DNA of 64,000 nucleotides from Pseudoduganella namucuonensis (GCF_900116645.1 NZ_FPBO01000001.1:132416-196415); one strand, 5' to 3'; shown: positions 18,706-28,351, numbered from the stretch's first letter. The notes: generated by a model not told the origin, from the sequence alone. Translations and numbers: made by a program.

Positions 18706-20772
18706 ATGTATCCAGCCCAGTTGTTCGCCGCACTGATGCCAGCCCTGGGCTGGTCGCTGCTGCATTTCGTGTGGCAGGGCGTGCTGATCGGCTGGGCCGC
18801 CTCGCTGGCGCTGCACCTGCTGCGCAACGCGCGGCCCCAGGCGCGCTACGCCGTCGCCTGCGCCGCCCTGCTGCTGTGCGCGGCGCTGCCGCTGGGCGGC
18901 ACGGTCTGGCGCGTGCTCGAGGCGGCCCGGGGCTATGGCGCCGCGCCGGTCATGACGGCGATCGCGCTGCCGGCCGGTGATGTCGTCGCCGCCGCGATCG
19001 GCCCGGCCGCGCTGGATACGGACCAACTCGTTTCCTGGCGCTACCTGTTGCAGCGGCAACTGCCGTGGCTGGTGTTGCTGTGGGCCTGCGGCGCCGCCGT
19101 GATGACCCTGCGCCTGTCGATGGGGCTGCTGTGGGTGCGCGACCGCACGATGGCGTCGCGCCACGCCGGCGATCCCCACTGGCAGCGGCGCCTGGACCAG
19201 CTTGCGCGGCGCCTGGGACTGGGCCGCGCCGTGCGCCTGGCCATGGCCGACGGACTGGACGGCCCGATGACGGCCGGATGCTGGAAACCGGTGGTGCTGG
19301 TGCCCGCGTCGCTCATCACCGGCATGCCGCCGGACCTGCTGGAAGCGCTGCTGGCCCACGAGCTGGCGCACATCAAGCGCCACGACTACCTGGTGAACCT
19401 GGTGCAGAGCGCGATCGAGATTTTGCTGTTCTACCATCCCGCCGTGTGGACGCTGTCGCGCCGCATCCGCGTGGAGCGGGAACAGATAGCGGACGATTTA
19501 GCCGCAAGCACGCTCGGCGAACCGCGGCGCCTGGCACTTGCATTGACCGAGCTGGACCGGTTCCAGTTCTCCACGCCCCAACTGGCCCACGCGGCCCACG
19601 GAGGAAACCTCATGTCACGCATCAAACGCCTGGTTCGTCCCGCAAGCGAACCCCTCAGCTGGAAAATCGCCGCGCCCCTGCTGGGCTTGTGCACCGCCTG
19701 CGCCGTGCTGTACGCCCACGCCGCGCCGGCCGTTGATGCGCCCGTCGCACCGGCCACACCCGCCTTGGACGCGCCGGCCCCGCCGCCACCGCCGGTCATG
19801 GACGTCCCGGCCGTTCCAGCCCCGCCCAAGCCTGTGTCCGCCGTGCCAGCCGTCCCGGCCGTCCCGGCGGCTCCAGCGCCACCGGCGCCACCGGCCATAC
19901 CGGCGCCTCCAGCGGCCCCGCCCGCGCCAGCGCCGGAGGACGAGCACGCATCGGCCGGCGGCGCCCAGGCATGGCGTTCGCCGCGCGGCCAGGGAGGCGC
20001 GATCACCTTTGGCCACCTGTCCATCAACTACAACGCCAAGGACGCCTACGCCGTCAAGCGTGGCGACGGCTACGTGTCGGTCCACGTGGGCCGTGGCGAC
20101 ATGGAGGAAGTGCGCCGTCTGGATGGCGCCGTGAAGGGCGACTTCATCTGGTTCCGCGATGGCGGCAAGGCCTGGCTGATCAAGGATCCGGCGTTGCTGG
20201 CCAAGGCCAGCGCCGCCTGGGCCCAGTCCGACGCGCTGAACCAGAAAATGAAGGAGCAAAACCAAGTCATGGAGCAACACAACAAGGCCATGGCCGCGCT
20301 GGGCGACAGGATGCAAGCCTTGTCCGAGCAGGCGGCGCGCCAGGTGCGCGGCGAGCGGCACGGAAAAATCGAACGCCTGGCGCGCGAGCAGGAGGCCGTG
20401 GCGCGGAAAATGGAAGCGGTGGCGCGCAAGATGGAGCGCAGCCGCGACACCGGCGCCGATCGCGAAGCGCTGCGCCGCGAAATGGAAACCCTGGAAACGC
20501 GGATGGAACCGCTCAAGCGGCAAATGGGGCAGCTGTCCGCCGAGCTGGGGAAAATGCATGGCGACATGGCCGCCACACACGCTCCCATGGAGGCGCTCTC
20601 CGCGGAAATGCGCGAAGCGAGCAAACCCTTGAGGGAGCTGGGCGCCAAAATGGGCGAGCTTGGCCGCGAACAGGGCCGGCTGAGCCGCGAAGCCGACCAG
20701 ACCGTGCGCGCGCTGATCCAGGAAGCCGTGCGCAACGGCCGGGCCGAAGCCATTCCCGCGCCCAAGGGCTGA
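18706..20772 (+). CDS. M56 (BlaR1-like) membrane metallopeptidase with Pro-rich linker and C-terminal coiled coil
   Basis: 688 residues. Hydrophobic helices in the first 340 residues flank a cytosol-facing gluzincin domain with zinc motif HELAH at 218-222 (LLAHELAHIKRHDYL). A single helix near residue 325-345 is followed by an Ala/Pro repeat linker (about 345-410). The periplasmic-side part has an unrecognised globular segment (about 425-500) and a long Glu/Arg/Met-rich coiled coil (about 510-675). The family includes BlaR1/MecR1 sensors, but no penicillin-binding sensor domain and no BlaI-type repressor gene is present. CAAGGAG precedes the ATG. It probably senses an envelope signal; the substrate is unknown. 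Confidence 0.85.
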   Translation: MYPAQLFAALMPALGWSLLHFVWQGVLIGWAASLALHLLRNARPQARYAVACAALLLCAALPLGGTVWRVLEAARGYGAAPVMTAIALPAGDVVAAAIGPAALDTDQLVSWRYLLQRQLPWLVLLWACGAAVMTLRLSMGLLWVRDRTMASRHAGDPHWQRRLDQLARRLGLGRAVRLAMADGLDGPMTAGCWKPVVLVPASLITGMPPDLLEALLAHELAHIKRHDYLVNLVQSAIEILLFYHPAVWTLSRRIRVEREQIADDLAASTLGEPRRLALALTELDRFQFSTPQLAHAAHGGNLMSRIKRLVRPASEPLSWKIAAPLLGLCTACAVLYAHAAPAVDAPVAPATPALDAPAPPPPPVMDVPAVPAPPKPVSAVPAVPAVPAAPAPPAPPAIPAPPAAPPAPAPEDEHASAGGAQAWRSPRGQGGAITFGHLSINYNAKDAYAVKRGDGYVSVHVGRGDMEEVRRLDGAVKGDFIWFRDGGKAWLIKDPALLAKASAAWAQSDALNQKMKEQNQVMEQHNKAMAALGDRMQALSEQAARQVRGERHGKIERLAREQEAVARKMEAVARKMERSRDTGADREALRREMETLETRMEPLKRQMGQLSAELGKMHGDMAATHAPMEALSAEMREASKPLRELGAKMGELGREQGRLSREADQTVRALIQEAVRNGRAEAIPAPKG

Positions 20773-20814
20773 TCGGATATCCAGTGCTTTGTACCGGCGC
20801 GCGGGCCGCGCCGG

Positions 20815-20820
20815 TATAAT
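20815..20820 (+). promoter_or_regulatory. -10 box of uvrD, positioned for a leaderless transcript
   Basis: Perfect TATAAT ending 6 bp before the uvrD ATG, so transcription would start at or next to the start codon. There is no Shine-Dalgarno between the box and the ATG. The -35 match is weak. Confidence 0.5.
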
Positions 20821-20826
20821 CACCGG

Positions 20827-23136
20827 ATGCAAAATCTCCTCCACAACCTCAATCCCGAACAACTCGCCGCCGTCACGCTGCCGGCCCAGAGCGCCCTGAT
20901 CCTCGCCGGCGCCGGTTCCGGCAAGACGCGGGTGCTCACCACCCGCATCGCGTGGCTGATCCAGACCGGCCAGGTTTCGCCCGCCGGCATCCTGGCGGTG
21001 ACGTTTACCAACAAGGCGGCGAAGGAAATGCTGACGCGTCTGTCGGCGATGTTGCCGATCAATACACGCGGCATGTGGATAGGCACCTTCCACGGCCTGT
21101 GCAACCGCCTGCTGCGCACCCACTACCGCGACGCGGCGCTGCCGCAGACCTTCCAGATCCTCGATTCGCAAGACCAGCTGTCGGCCATCAAGCGCCTGCT
21201 GAAGGCGTTCAACATCGACGACGAGAAGTTCCCGGCCAAGACGGTGATGTATTTCATCAACAACGCCAAGGACGCCGGCCTGCGCGCCAACCAGGTCGAG
21301 GCCTACGACGCCAACGAGCGCAAGCTGGTGGAACTGTACGAGCTGTACGACGACCAGTGCCAGCGCGAGGGCGTGGTGGATTTCGCCGAACTGCTGCTGC
21401 GCAGCTATGAACTGCTGAGCCGCAACCAGCCGCTGCGCGAGCACTACCAGCAGCGTTTCAAGCACATCCTGGTGGACGAGTTCCAGGACACCAACGACCT
21501 GCAATACAAGTGGCTGAAGCTGCTGTCCGGCCAAGGCCAGAGCAATGGCAGCAGCGCGCTGTTCGCCGTCGGCGACGACGACCAGAGCATCTACGCCTTC
21601 CGCGGCGCCAACGTGGGCAATATGCGCGCCTTCGAGCAGGAGTTCAACGTCAAGAACCTGATCAAGCTGGAGCAGAACTACCGCTCGCACGGCCACATCC
21701 TGGACGCGGCCAACATGCTGATCGCCAACAACAGCAAGCGCCTGGGCAAGAACCTGCGCACCGACGCCGGCCACGGCGAGCCGGTGCGCATCTACGAGGC
21801 CAGCTCCGACCTGCAGGAGGCGCAATGGATCATCGAGGAATCGAAGAGCCTGATCGCCGACGGCGCGCTGCGCAGCGAAATCGCGGTGCTGTACCGCTCC
21901 AACGCGCAGTCGCGCGTGATCGAGCACGCGCTGTTCTCGGCCGGCATCCCGTACACCGTGTACGGCGGCCTGCGCTACTTCCAGCGCGCCGAGGTCAAGC
22001 ACGCGATCGCCTACCTGCAGCTGATGGACAATCCGCACAACGACTCGGCCTTCCTGCGCGTGGTGAACTTCCCCACCCGCGGCATCGGCGTGCGCTCGAT
22101 CGAGCAGCTGCAGGGCGCGGCCCAGCAGTACGGGGTCTCGCTGTACGCCGCCGTGCCGCACATGACGGGCAAGGCCGGCTCCGCGCTGGCCGGCTTCGTC
22201 CGGCTGGTCGAGGGCATGCGCTTCGAGACGCAGCAGATGGCGCTGCCGGAACTGGTGCGCGTGGTGCTGGAGGGCAGCACCCTGCTGAGCCATTACGCCA
22301 CCGAGAAGGAGGGCGCGGACCGCGTCGAGAACTTGGAGCAGATGGTCAGCGCGGCCACGCAATTCATTTCCGAGGAGGGCTACGGCCAGGGCGCGCCCGC
22401 GCACATGGGGCCGCGCTCGGACGCGCAGTCCGGCATGCCCATCGTCAGCGCGGACGGCGTCGAGATCCTGGATGCGGACGCGCCGCTGGCCACCGTGATG
22501 TCGCCGCTGTCGGCCTTCCTGTCGCACGCCTCGCTGGAGGCGGGCGACAACCAGGCATCGGCCGGGCAGGACGCGCTGCAGATGATGACGGTGCACTCGG
22601 CCAAGGGCCTGGAGTTCGACAACGTGTTCATCACCGGCCTGGAGGAGGGCCTGTTCCCGCACGAGAGCAGCTCGAAGGAGGAGGGCGGCGTGGAGGAGGA
22701 GCGGCGCTTGATGTACGTGGCCATCACGCGCGCGCGCAAGCGCCTGTACATGTGCTTCTCGCAGACCCGCATGCTGCACGGCCAGACCCGCTACAACATG
22801 AAGTCGCGCTTCTTCGACGAGTTGCCGGAGGAGTCGCTGAAGTGGCTGTCGCCCAAGGTGCAGTCGCACTGGTCCGGCACGCGCAAGTCGGCGTGGGACG
22901 ACGTGCAGGTCACCAGCGGCGCGGACAACGCGCTGGCGCAGCGCATCGCGCAGAAGGCGGGCGGCGGCAGCGGCTGGCGCATCGGCGAATCGGTCTCGCA
23001 CGGCAAGTTCGGCGAGGGCGTGATCGTCAACATCGAGGGCAGCGGCAGCAATTGCCGCGCGCAGATCAACTTCGGCAGTTTCGGGATGAAGGTGCTGGAT
23101 TTGAGCGTCGCCAAGCTGGAACGCCTGGGACGTTGA
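20827..23136 (+). CDS. uvrD: DNA helicase II (UvrD/Rep/PcrA superfamily 1)
   Basis: 769-residue 3'-5' ATP-dependent DNA helicase for nucleotide-excision and mismatch repair. Walker A GAGSGKT is at 28-34. Further SF1 motifs are LAVTFTNKAAKEM (Ia), VDEFQDTN (II), GDDDQSIYAFRGA (III), LEQNYRSH (IV), TVHSAKGLEFDNVF (V) and YVAITRARKRL (VI). The C-terminus holds the Tudor-like GESVSHGKFGEGVIVNIEG element that UvrD/PcrA uses to contact RNA polymerase. Full length. No ribosome site precedes the ATG (see the -10 box entry). Confidence 0.95.
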   Translation: MQNLLHNLNPEQLAAVTLPAQSALILAGAGSGKTRVLTTRIAWLIQTGQVSPAGILAVTFTNKAAKEMLTRLSAMLPINTRGMWIGTFHGLCNRLLRTHYRDAALPQTFQILDSQDQLSAIKRLLKAFNIDDEKFPAKTVMYFINNAKDAGLRANQVEAYDANERKLVELYELYDDQCQREGVVDFAELLLRSYELLSRNQPLREHYQQRFKHILVDEFQDTNDLQYKWLKLLSGQGQSNGSSALFAVGDDDQSIYAFRGANVGNMRAFEQEFNVKNLIKLEQNYRSHGHILDAANMLIANNSKRLGKNLRTDAGHGEPVRIYEASSDLQEAQWIIEESKSLIADGALRSEIAVLYRSNAQSRVIEHALFSAGIPYTVYGGLRYFQRAEVKHAIAYLQLMDNPHNDSAFLRVVNFPTRGIGVRSIEQLQGAAQQYGVSLYAAVPHMTGKAGSALAGFVRLVEGMRFETQQMALPELVRVVLEGSTLLSHYATEKEGADRVENLEQMVSAATQFISEEGYGQGAPAHMGPRSDAQSGMPIVSADGVEILDADAPLATVMSPLSAFLSHASLEAGDNQASAGQDALQMMTVHSAKGLEFDNVFITGLEEGLFPHESSSKEEGGVEEERRLMYVAITRARKRLYMCFSQTRMLHGQTRYNMKSRFFDELPEESLKWLSPKVQSHWSGTRKSAWDDVQVTSGADNALAQRIAQKAGGGSGWRIGESVSHGKFGEGVIVNIEGSGSNCRAQINFGSFGMKVLDLSVAKLERLGR

Positions 23137-23155
23137 TTAAAACCGACGGCGGATG

Positions 23156-23186
23156 CCGGGGTCGGACCCAGTGGGTCCGACCCCGG
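23156..23186. repeat. Intergenic REP-like palindrome (GGGTCGGACCC type)
   Basis: Perfect 15-bp inverted repeat CCGGGGTCGGACCCA/TGGGTCCGACCCCGG with one base between. It lies between convergent uvrD and the BPSS1780-family gene and followed by ATTTT. It may act as a bidirectional terminator. A related element is at 28325-28351. Confidence 0.75.
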
Positions 23187-23201
23187 ATTTTGCGGTGGGT
23201 T

Positions 23202-23975
23202 TTACTCCGCCGCCGCGGCCGGCTTGGGCACCGGCGAGCCGAAGATGTGGCGGTAGCTGGCGTAGAAGGCGCAGTGGATCAGCACCGACAGCAGCAGCAT
23301 CACGATCGGCATCACCATGGTCAAGGCGAACTGGCTGCGGCCCAGGATCAGCATGATGACCTGGGTGCACATCAAGGTCAGGCCGAATTGGCTGAGCGCG
23401 AACACGATGAAGGCCTTCAGCGAGCGCAGCACCGAGAAGAAGCTGAAGAAAATCGCCTTGCCCACGCTCATGCGCTGCCAGTAGATCAGCGGCGCGGCGA
23501 AGCAGAAGCCCATCGCCGCCGGCAGGCACACCAGGATCGTCAGCAGGAAGGCGCCGCTCAGGTTGGCCTGCCGCACCTCCTTGGACGCCGGATCGATCTG
23601 CCCCGTCAGCATTTTCATCAGCATGCCGCCGTCGGCCAGCGTCGACACGCCGATCGCCAGCCCCGCCACCACCAGGTACAGCAGGCCCACCGCGAACAGG
23701 CTGGGGAACTGCGGCTTGCGGAAGCCCGTCGCCAGCAGCGCCGGCACGATGCGCTTGCCCTGGTCGATGTCGGCGCAGGCCTGCATGAAGGCCAGCGAGA
23801 ACACGGGGATCAGGACGATGGCGCCCAGTTGGCCGACGATCGGGATGATGCTGATCACCATGTTCAGCATGGCGTACAGCAGCGCCAGCGAGGTCAGGCC
23901 GCCCGGCTGTTTCATGAAGAGGGCCAGGCCCTCCTTGATCCACAGCCAGCCGGTGCTTGCGGGGAGTTTGCTCAT
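23202..23975 (-). CDS. BPSS1780-family inner-membrane protein
   Basis: 257 residues with about six hydrophobic helices (for example 24-60, 98-118, 141-165, 170-200, 208-240). This resembles the BPSS1780 family of uncharacterised Burkholderiales membrane proteins, recognisable by the opening GWLWIKEGLALFMKQPGG and the MPIVMLLLSVLIHCAFYASYRHIF ending region. No catalytic residues are evident. It starts 4 bp after the thrB stop, so it is the last gene of the DUF2782-thrB operon. Function unknown. Confidence 0.8.
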   Translation of the reverse strand: MSKLPASTGWLWIKEGLALFMKQPGGLTSLALLYAMLNMVISIIPIVGQLGAIVLIPVFSLAFMQACADIDQGKRIVPALLATGFRKPQFPSLFAVGLLYLVVAGLAIGVSTLADGGMLMKMLTGQIDPASKEVRQANLSGAFLLTILVCLPAAMGFCFAAPLIYWQRMSVGKAIFFSFFSVLRSLKAFIVFALSQFGLTLMCTQVIMLILGRSQFALTMVMPIVMLLLSVLIHCAFYASYRHIFGSPVPKPAAAAE

Positions 23976-23979
23976 AAGG

Positions 23980-24936
23980 TCAGTACAGCGCGGGCGCGGC
24001 GACGGCGATGCGCTCGCGCAGGATGCGTTCGAAGTGGGTGGGATCGTGGGGCGTGAGCATTTCGGCCTCGCGCGGCTGGTGGAAGTCGTACAGGCGGCTC
24101 AGCCAGAAGCGCAGCGCGCCGGCGCGCAGCATAGCCTGCCAGGCCTCCTGCTCGGCTGCCGTGAACGGGCGCACCGCGTGGTAGGCGTCCAGCATGGCGC
24201 GCGTGCGGGCCGTGTCCAGCACGCCCGTGTCCAGGTCGATGCACCAGTCGTTGACCGTCACCGCCACGTCGAACAGCCAGGTGTCGCAGCCGGCGAAGTA
24301 GAAGTCGAAGAAGCCGGTCAGCTTGTCGCCGTCGAACATCACGTTGTTGCGGAACAGGTCGGCGTGCACGGGACCCTGCCGCAATTGCTTGTAGGTGTCC
24401 GAGCCGGCGAAGGCCTGCTGGAAGTGCATCTCGGCGCGCAGCAGGTCGGCCTCGGCCTCGGCCATGAAGGGCAGCACCTGCGGCGTGGCCCAGTTCCACC
24501 ATTCCAGGCCGCGCAGATTGGGCTGGTGCAGCGGGTAGTCGCCGCCGGCCAGGTGCATCTTCGCCAGCATGGCGCCCACCTCGGCGCAATGCACCGGCCG
24601 CGGGTCCAGCTGCGAGGCGCCGGCCAGCTTGGTGACCACGGAGGCCGGCTTGCCGTGCAGCGGCGTGACCAGTTCGCCTTGGGCGTTGGCGATCGGCGCG
24701 GGCACGGCCACGCCGCGCTCGGCCAGGTGGCGCATCAGGTTCAGGTAGAACGGCAGTTGCTCGAAGGACAGGTTCTCGAAGATCGTGAGGACGTATTCGC
24801 CGCTCTCGGTGGTCAGGAAGAAGTTGCTGTTCTCGATGCCGGATGCGATGCCTTTGATCGCAAGCGGTTTGCCGAGGGGGAATTGCGTGATCCACTGGCT
24901 GACGTCATCCAGGCTGACCGGGGTAAAAACTGCCAT
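23980..24936 (-). CDS. thrB: Homoserine kinase, APH-fold type
   Basis: 318-residue kinase that phosphorylates homoserine for threonine synthesis. It is the aminoglycoside-phosphotransferase-fold form, not the GHMP form. Motifs: [11 protein letters not shown] (P-loop-like), YVLTIFE with the ATP-binding strand, the Brenner motif [10 protein letters not shown] with catalytic Asp, and [17 protein letters not shown] with the metal-binding Asp. Full family length. It lies between the DUF2782 and BPSS1780 genes, a conserved neighbourhood next to polA. Confidence 0.94.
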   Translation of the reverse strand: MAVFTPVSLDDVSQWITQFPLGKPLAIKGIASGIENSNFFLTTESGEYVLTIFENLSFEQLPFYLNLMRHLAERGVAVPAPIANAQGELVTPLHGKPASVVTKLAGASQLDPRPVHCAEVGAMLAKMHLAGGDYPLHQPNLRGLEWWNWATPQVLPFMAEAEADLLRAEMHFQQAFAGSDTYKQLRQGPVHADLFRNNVMFDGDKLTGFFDFYFAGCDTWLFDVAVTVNDWCIDLDTGVLDTARTRAMLDAYHAVRPFTAAEQEAWQAMLRAGALRFWLSRLYDFHQPREAEMLTPHDPTHFERILRERIAVAAPALY

Positions 24937-24994
24937 GAGAATGAAGCTGAATAAGCTGTATTAAAGGTTGGGGCGGGAAGGCAAGGGCAAAAGC

Positions 24995-25393
24995 TCAGCG
25001 TTTGGCTGGCGGCGGTGGCGGGGCGGTGTCGTCCTCGGCGCCGTCTTCCTTCTGCTTGGTCTTTTTCTTGCCGATATCGAATTCCATCACCGTCCATTGC
25101 GGGCCGCGATTGGCCTGGCCGGCGGCGTCGCCGGGCAGGGCGGTCGAAGTGGCGGTGTTTTTCGGCTTCACGCTGTAGGTCGTGGGGCCGCTTTTCACCT
25201 TGGCTTCGGTCACGCGGCCGCTGTTGTCGCGCTGTTCGGAGATCTTGCGATCGTCGCCGGTCTTGTTGGTCACCGTGATCGGCGTGTCGATTTCCTCGAT
25301 TTTGTCGAGTTTGGGTGGCGCCGACGGCGTTTGCGCCTGGGCGTAGCCACTCAGGGCGAGAATGAGAACTGGCCAGATTTTGGAAGTGCGCAT
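24995..25393 (-). CDS. DUF2782 family exported protein
   Basis: 132 residues with a signal peptide (1-20, cut at AQA/Q). The compact DUF2782 core includes ITVTNKTGDDRKISEQRDNSGRV-type sequence. A Lys-rich stretch and a Pro-rich tail (APPPPPAKR) follow. The family is known mainly from its conserved place between polA and thrB in beta- and gammaproteobacteria; no function is established. It diverges from polA across 154 bp and probably leads the thrB operon. Confidence 0.85.
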   Translation of the reverse strand: MRTSKIWPVLILALSGYAQAQTPSAPPKLDKIEEIDTPITVTNKTGDDRKISEQRDNSGRVTEAKVKSGPTTYSVKPKNTATSTALPGDAAGQANRGPQWTVMEFDIGKKKTKQKEDGAEDDTAPPPPPAKR

Positions 25394-25510
25394 GATGGTA
25401 TCGCCTCGTTAGTAACCGCAATCGGTTTCTTATGTGCCATTGTAACAAACCGGGTCGGGTCTCTGTTTAAATGCGTGAAATCCTGCCAAAAGTGCGAGAA
25501 AATCATGTGC

Positions 25511-25516
25511 GATAAT
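25511..25516 (+). promoter_or_regulatory. Candidate extended -10 box of polA
   Basis: TGCGATAAT, an extended -10 (TGn plus GATAAT), 31 bp before the polA ATG. No clear -35 hexamer, as is usual for extended -10 promoters. Confidence 0.45.
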
Positions 25517-25547
25517 GTTCGATTCTCGCCAGCTTTCATTATCACTT

Positions 25548-28310
25548 ATGCAAAAGACCCTGCTGCTGGTTGACGGTTCCAGCTATCTCTACCGCGCCTT
25601 CCACGCGCTGCCCGACCTGCGCAGCCCGGACGGCCACCCGACCGGCGCCATGCACGGCATGGTCAACATGCTGCGCCGCCTGCGCGCCGACTTCCCCGCC
25701 GCCTACATCGCCTGCGTGTTCGACGCCAAGGGCAAGACCTTCCGCGACGACCTCTATCCCGAATACAAGGCCACCCGCGCCTCGATGCCGGACGACCTGC
25801 GCCTGCAGATCGAACCGATCCACGAGGCGGTGCGGGCGATGGGCTGGCCCATCCTGATGGTGGAGGGCGTGGAGGCGGACGACGTGATCGGCACCCTGTC
25901 CGTGGACGCGGCCAAGGCCGGCATGGACGTCATCGTCTCCACCGGCGACAAGGACCTGGCGCAGCTGGTCAACGCGCAGGTCACGCTGATCAACACCATG
26001 AGCAACGAGAAGCTGGACGAGGCGGGCGTGCTGGCCAAGTTCGGCGTGCCGCCGAACCGCATCATCGACTACCTGACCCTGATCGGCGACACCGTCGACA
26101 ACGTGCCCGGCGTGGCCAAGTGCGGCCCGAAAACCGCCCTCAAATGGCTGGCCGCCTACGACAGCCTGGACGGCGTGATGGCCAACGCGGACAAGATCGG
26201 CGGCGCGGTCGGCGAAAACCTGCGCGCCGCGCTGCCATGGCTGCCCAAGGGCCGCGAGCTGATCACGGTGAAGACCGACTGCGACCTGAGCGCGCACATG
26301 ATGTCGATCTCCGAAACGCTGATCGCCAAGGACGAGGACAAGGAATCGCTGCTGTCCTTCTTCAACCGCTACGGCTTCAAGACCCTGCTGCGCGAACTGA
26401 GCGCGATGACGCCGTCGACCCAGGTGCCCGGCCAGACCTCGGCCCCCGCGGCGCCCACCGGCGGCGCCACCGGCGACCTGTTCGGCGCCGCCAGCGCGCC
26501 CGCCAACGTGCACTACGAGACCGTGCTGACGGAGGCGCAGCTGGACGCCTGGATCGCGAAAATCGACGCGGCCGAACTGACCTCGGTGGACACCGAGACC
26601 ACCTCGCTGGAGCCGATGACGGCGCAAATGGTCGGCATTTCGCTGGCCACCGAGCCCGGCCTGGCCTGCTACATCCCGGTGGCGCACAGCTACCAGGGCG
26701 TGCCGGAGCAATTGAGCCGCGAGCTGGTGCTGGACAAGCTCAAGCCGTGGCTGGAGGACGCCGCCAAGGCCAAGGTCGGCCAGAACCTGAAGTACGACGC
26801 GCACATCTTCGCCAACCACGGCGTGGCGCTGCGCGGCGTGGTGCACGACACGCTGCTGCAGTCCTATGTGTTCGAATCGCACCGCACGCACGACATGGAC
26901 AGCCTGGCGCTGCGCCACCTGAACCACACCACCATCCCCTTCGTGGACGTGTGCGGCAAGGGCGCCAACCAGATCTGCTTCGACCAGGTGGAGCTGGGCC
27001 GCGCCACCGAGTACGCGGCGGAGGACGCCGACATCACGCTGCGCCTGCACATGGCCATGCACGGCCACGTGCACGGCGACGAGAACCTGACCCGCATCTA
27101 CAAGACCATCGAGCTGCCGACCGCCGTGGTGCTGCAGAAGATCGAGCGCAACGGCGTGCTGATCGACGCGGCGCTGCTGAAAACGCAGTCCGGTGAACTG
27201 GGCGCGCGCATCGTGGAACTGGAGAAGAAGGCGCACGAACTGGCCGAGCAGCCCTTCAACCTGGGTTCGCCCAAGCAGATCGGCGAGATCTTCTTCGAGA
27301 AGCTCAAGCTGCCGGTGGTGAAGAAGACCCCGAGCGGCGCGCCGTCCACCGACGAGGAGGTGCTGCAAAAGCTGGCCGAGGACTATCCGCTGCCGAAGGT
27401 GCTGCTGGAATACCGCGGCATGGCCAAGCTGAAGTCCACCTACACGGACAAGCTGCCCAACATGATCAACCAGGCCACCGGCCGCGTGCACACCAACTAC
27501 GCGCAGGCGGTGGCGGTGACGGGGCGCCTGGCGTCCAACGATCCCAACCTGCAGAACATCCCGATCCGCACGGCCGAGGGGCGCCGCATTCGCGAGGCCT
27601 TCATCGCGCCGCCGGGCAGCCATATCGTGTCGGCCGACTATTCGCAGATCGAGCTGCGCATCATGGCGCACATCTCGGGCGACGAGAACATGCTGCGCGC
27701 CTTCGCCGAGGGCGAGGACATCCACCGCGCCACGGCCGCCGAGATCTTCGGCGTGGCGCCGGCCGAGGTGACCAGCGAGCAGCGCCGCTACGCCAAGGTG
27801 ATCAACTTCGGCCTGATCTACGGCATGAGCGCCTTCGGGCTGGCGTCCAACCTGGGCATCGACCGGGCCGCCGCGCAAAGCTATATCGACCGCTACTTCG
27901 CGCGCTTCTCCGGCGTGAAGGCCTACATGGACGACACGCGCCTGCAGGCCAAGGCCAAGGGCTACGTGGAGACCGTGTTCGGCCGCCGCCTGTGGCTGCC
28001 CGAGATCAATTCCCCGAACGGCCCGCGCCGCCAGGGCGCCGAGCGCGCGGCGATCAACGCGCCGATGCAGGGCACGGCGGCGGACCTGATCAAGCTGGCC
28101 ATGATCGCGGTGCAGGACTGGCTGGAGAAGGAAGGGCTGCGGACCAAGATGATCATGCAGGTGCACGACGAGCTGGTGCTGGAAGTGCCGGACGCCGAGC
28201 TGGCGCTGGTGCGCGAGACGCTGCCCAAGCTGATGGCCGGCGTGGCCGAGTTGAAGGTGCCGCTGCTGGCCGAAGTCGGCGTCGGCAGGAACTGGGAGGA
28301 GGCGCACTAA
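25548..28310 (+). CDS. polA: DNA polymerase I
   Basis: 920-residue replication and repair polymerase with all three modules. 5'-3' exonuclease/FEN domain at 1-290 (starts LLLVDGSSYLYRAFHALP). 3'-5' proofreading domain at about 325-510, with DxE intact at Asp348 and Glu350. Family A polymerase at about 530-920, with motif A DYSQIELR (Asp697), the O-helix region RRYAKVINFGLIYGMS, and motif C VHDELVLE (Asp874). I chose the ATG at 25548 because MQKTLLLVDGSS is the conserved start; a frame from 25515 adds eleven unlikely residues. The ribosome site is weak. Confidence 0.97.
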   Translation: MQKTLLLVDGSSYLYRAFHALPDLRSPDGHPTGAMHGMVNMLRRLRADFPAAYIACVFDAKGKTFRDDLYPEYKATRASMPDDLRLQIEPIHEAVRAMGWPILMVEGVEADDVIGTLSVDAAKAGMDVIVSTGDKDLAQLVNAQVTLINTMSNEKLDEAGVLAKFGVPPNRIIDYLTLIGDTVDNVPGVAKCGPKTALKWLAAYDSLDGVMANADKIGGAVGENLRAALPWLPKGRELITVKTDCDLSAHMMSISETLIAKDEDKESLLSFFNRYGFKTLLRELSAMTPSTQVPGQTSAPAAPTGGATGDLFGAASAPANVHYETVLTEAQLDAWIAKIDAAELTSVDTETTSLEPMTAQMVGISLATEPGLACYIPVAHSYQGVPEQLSRELVLDKLKPWLEDAAKAKVGQNLKYDAHIFANHGVALRGVVHDTLLQSYVFESHRTHDMDSLALRHLNHTTIPFVDVCGKGANQICFDQVELGRATEYAAEDADITLRLHMAMHGHVHGDENLTRIYKTIELPTAVVLQKIERNGVLIDAALLKTQSGELGARIVELEKKAHELAEQPFNLGSPKQIGEIFFEKLKLPVVKKTPSGAPSTDEEVLQKLAEDYPLPKVLLEYRGMAKLKSTYTDKLPNMINQATGRVHTNYAQAVAVTGRLASNDPNLQNIPIRTAEGRRIREAFIAPPGSHIVSADYSQIELRIMAHISGDENMLRAFAEGEDIHRATAAEIFGVAPAEVTSEQRRYAKVINFGLIYGMSAFGLASNLGIDRAAAQSYIDRYFARFSGVKAYMDDTRLQAKAKGYVETVFGRRLWLPEINSPNGPRRQGAERAAINAPMQGTAADLIKLAMIAVQDWLEKEGLRTKMIMQVHDELVLEVPDAELALVRETLPKLMAGVAELKVPLLAEVGVGRNWEEAH

Positions 28311-28324
28311 CCAAGGTGGATTCG

Positions 28325-28351
28325 GGGGGCAGACCCCAAGGGTCTGTCCCC
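28325..28351. repeat. Intergenic REP-like palindrome (GGCAGACCC type), probable terminator
   Basis: Twelve-bp arms GGGGGCAGACCC/GGGTCTGTCCCC with a single G-T mismatch (a wobble pair in RNA) and a 3-nt loop. Closely related in sequence and placement to 23156-23186. It lies 14 bp after the polA stop. Confidence 0.7.

Noticed and set aside
18706-20772. M56 protein considered as a beta-lactam resistance sensor (BlaR1/MecR1)
   Set aside because: No penicillin-binding sensor domain, no BlaI/MecI gene and no beta-lactamase gene nearby.
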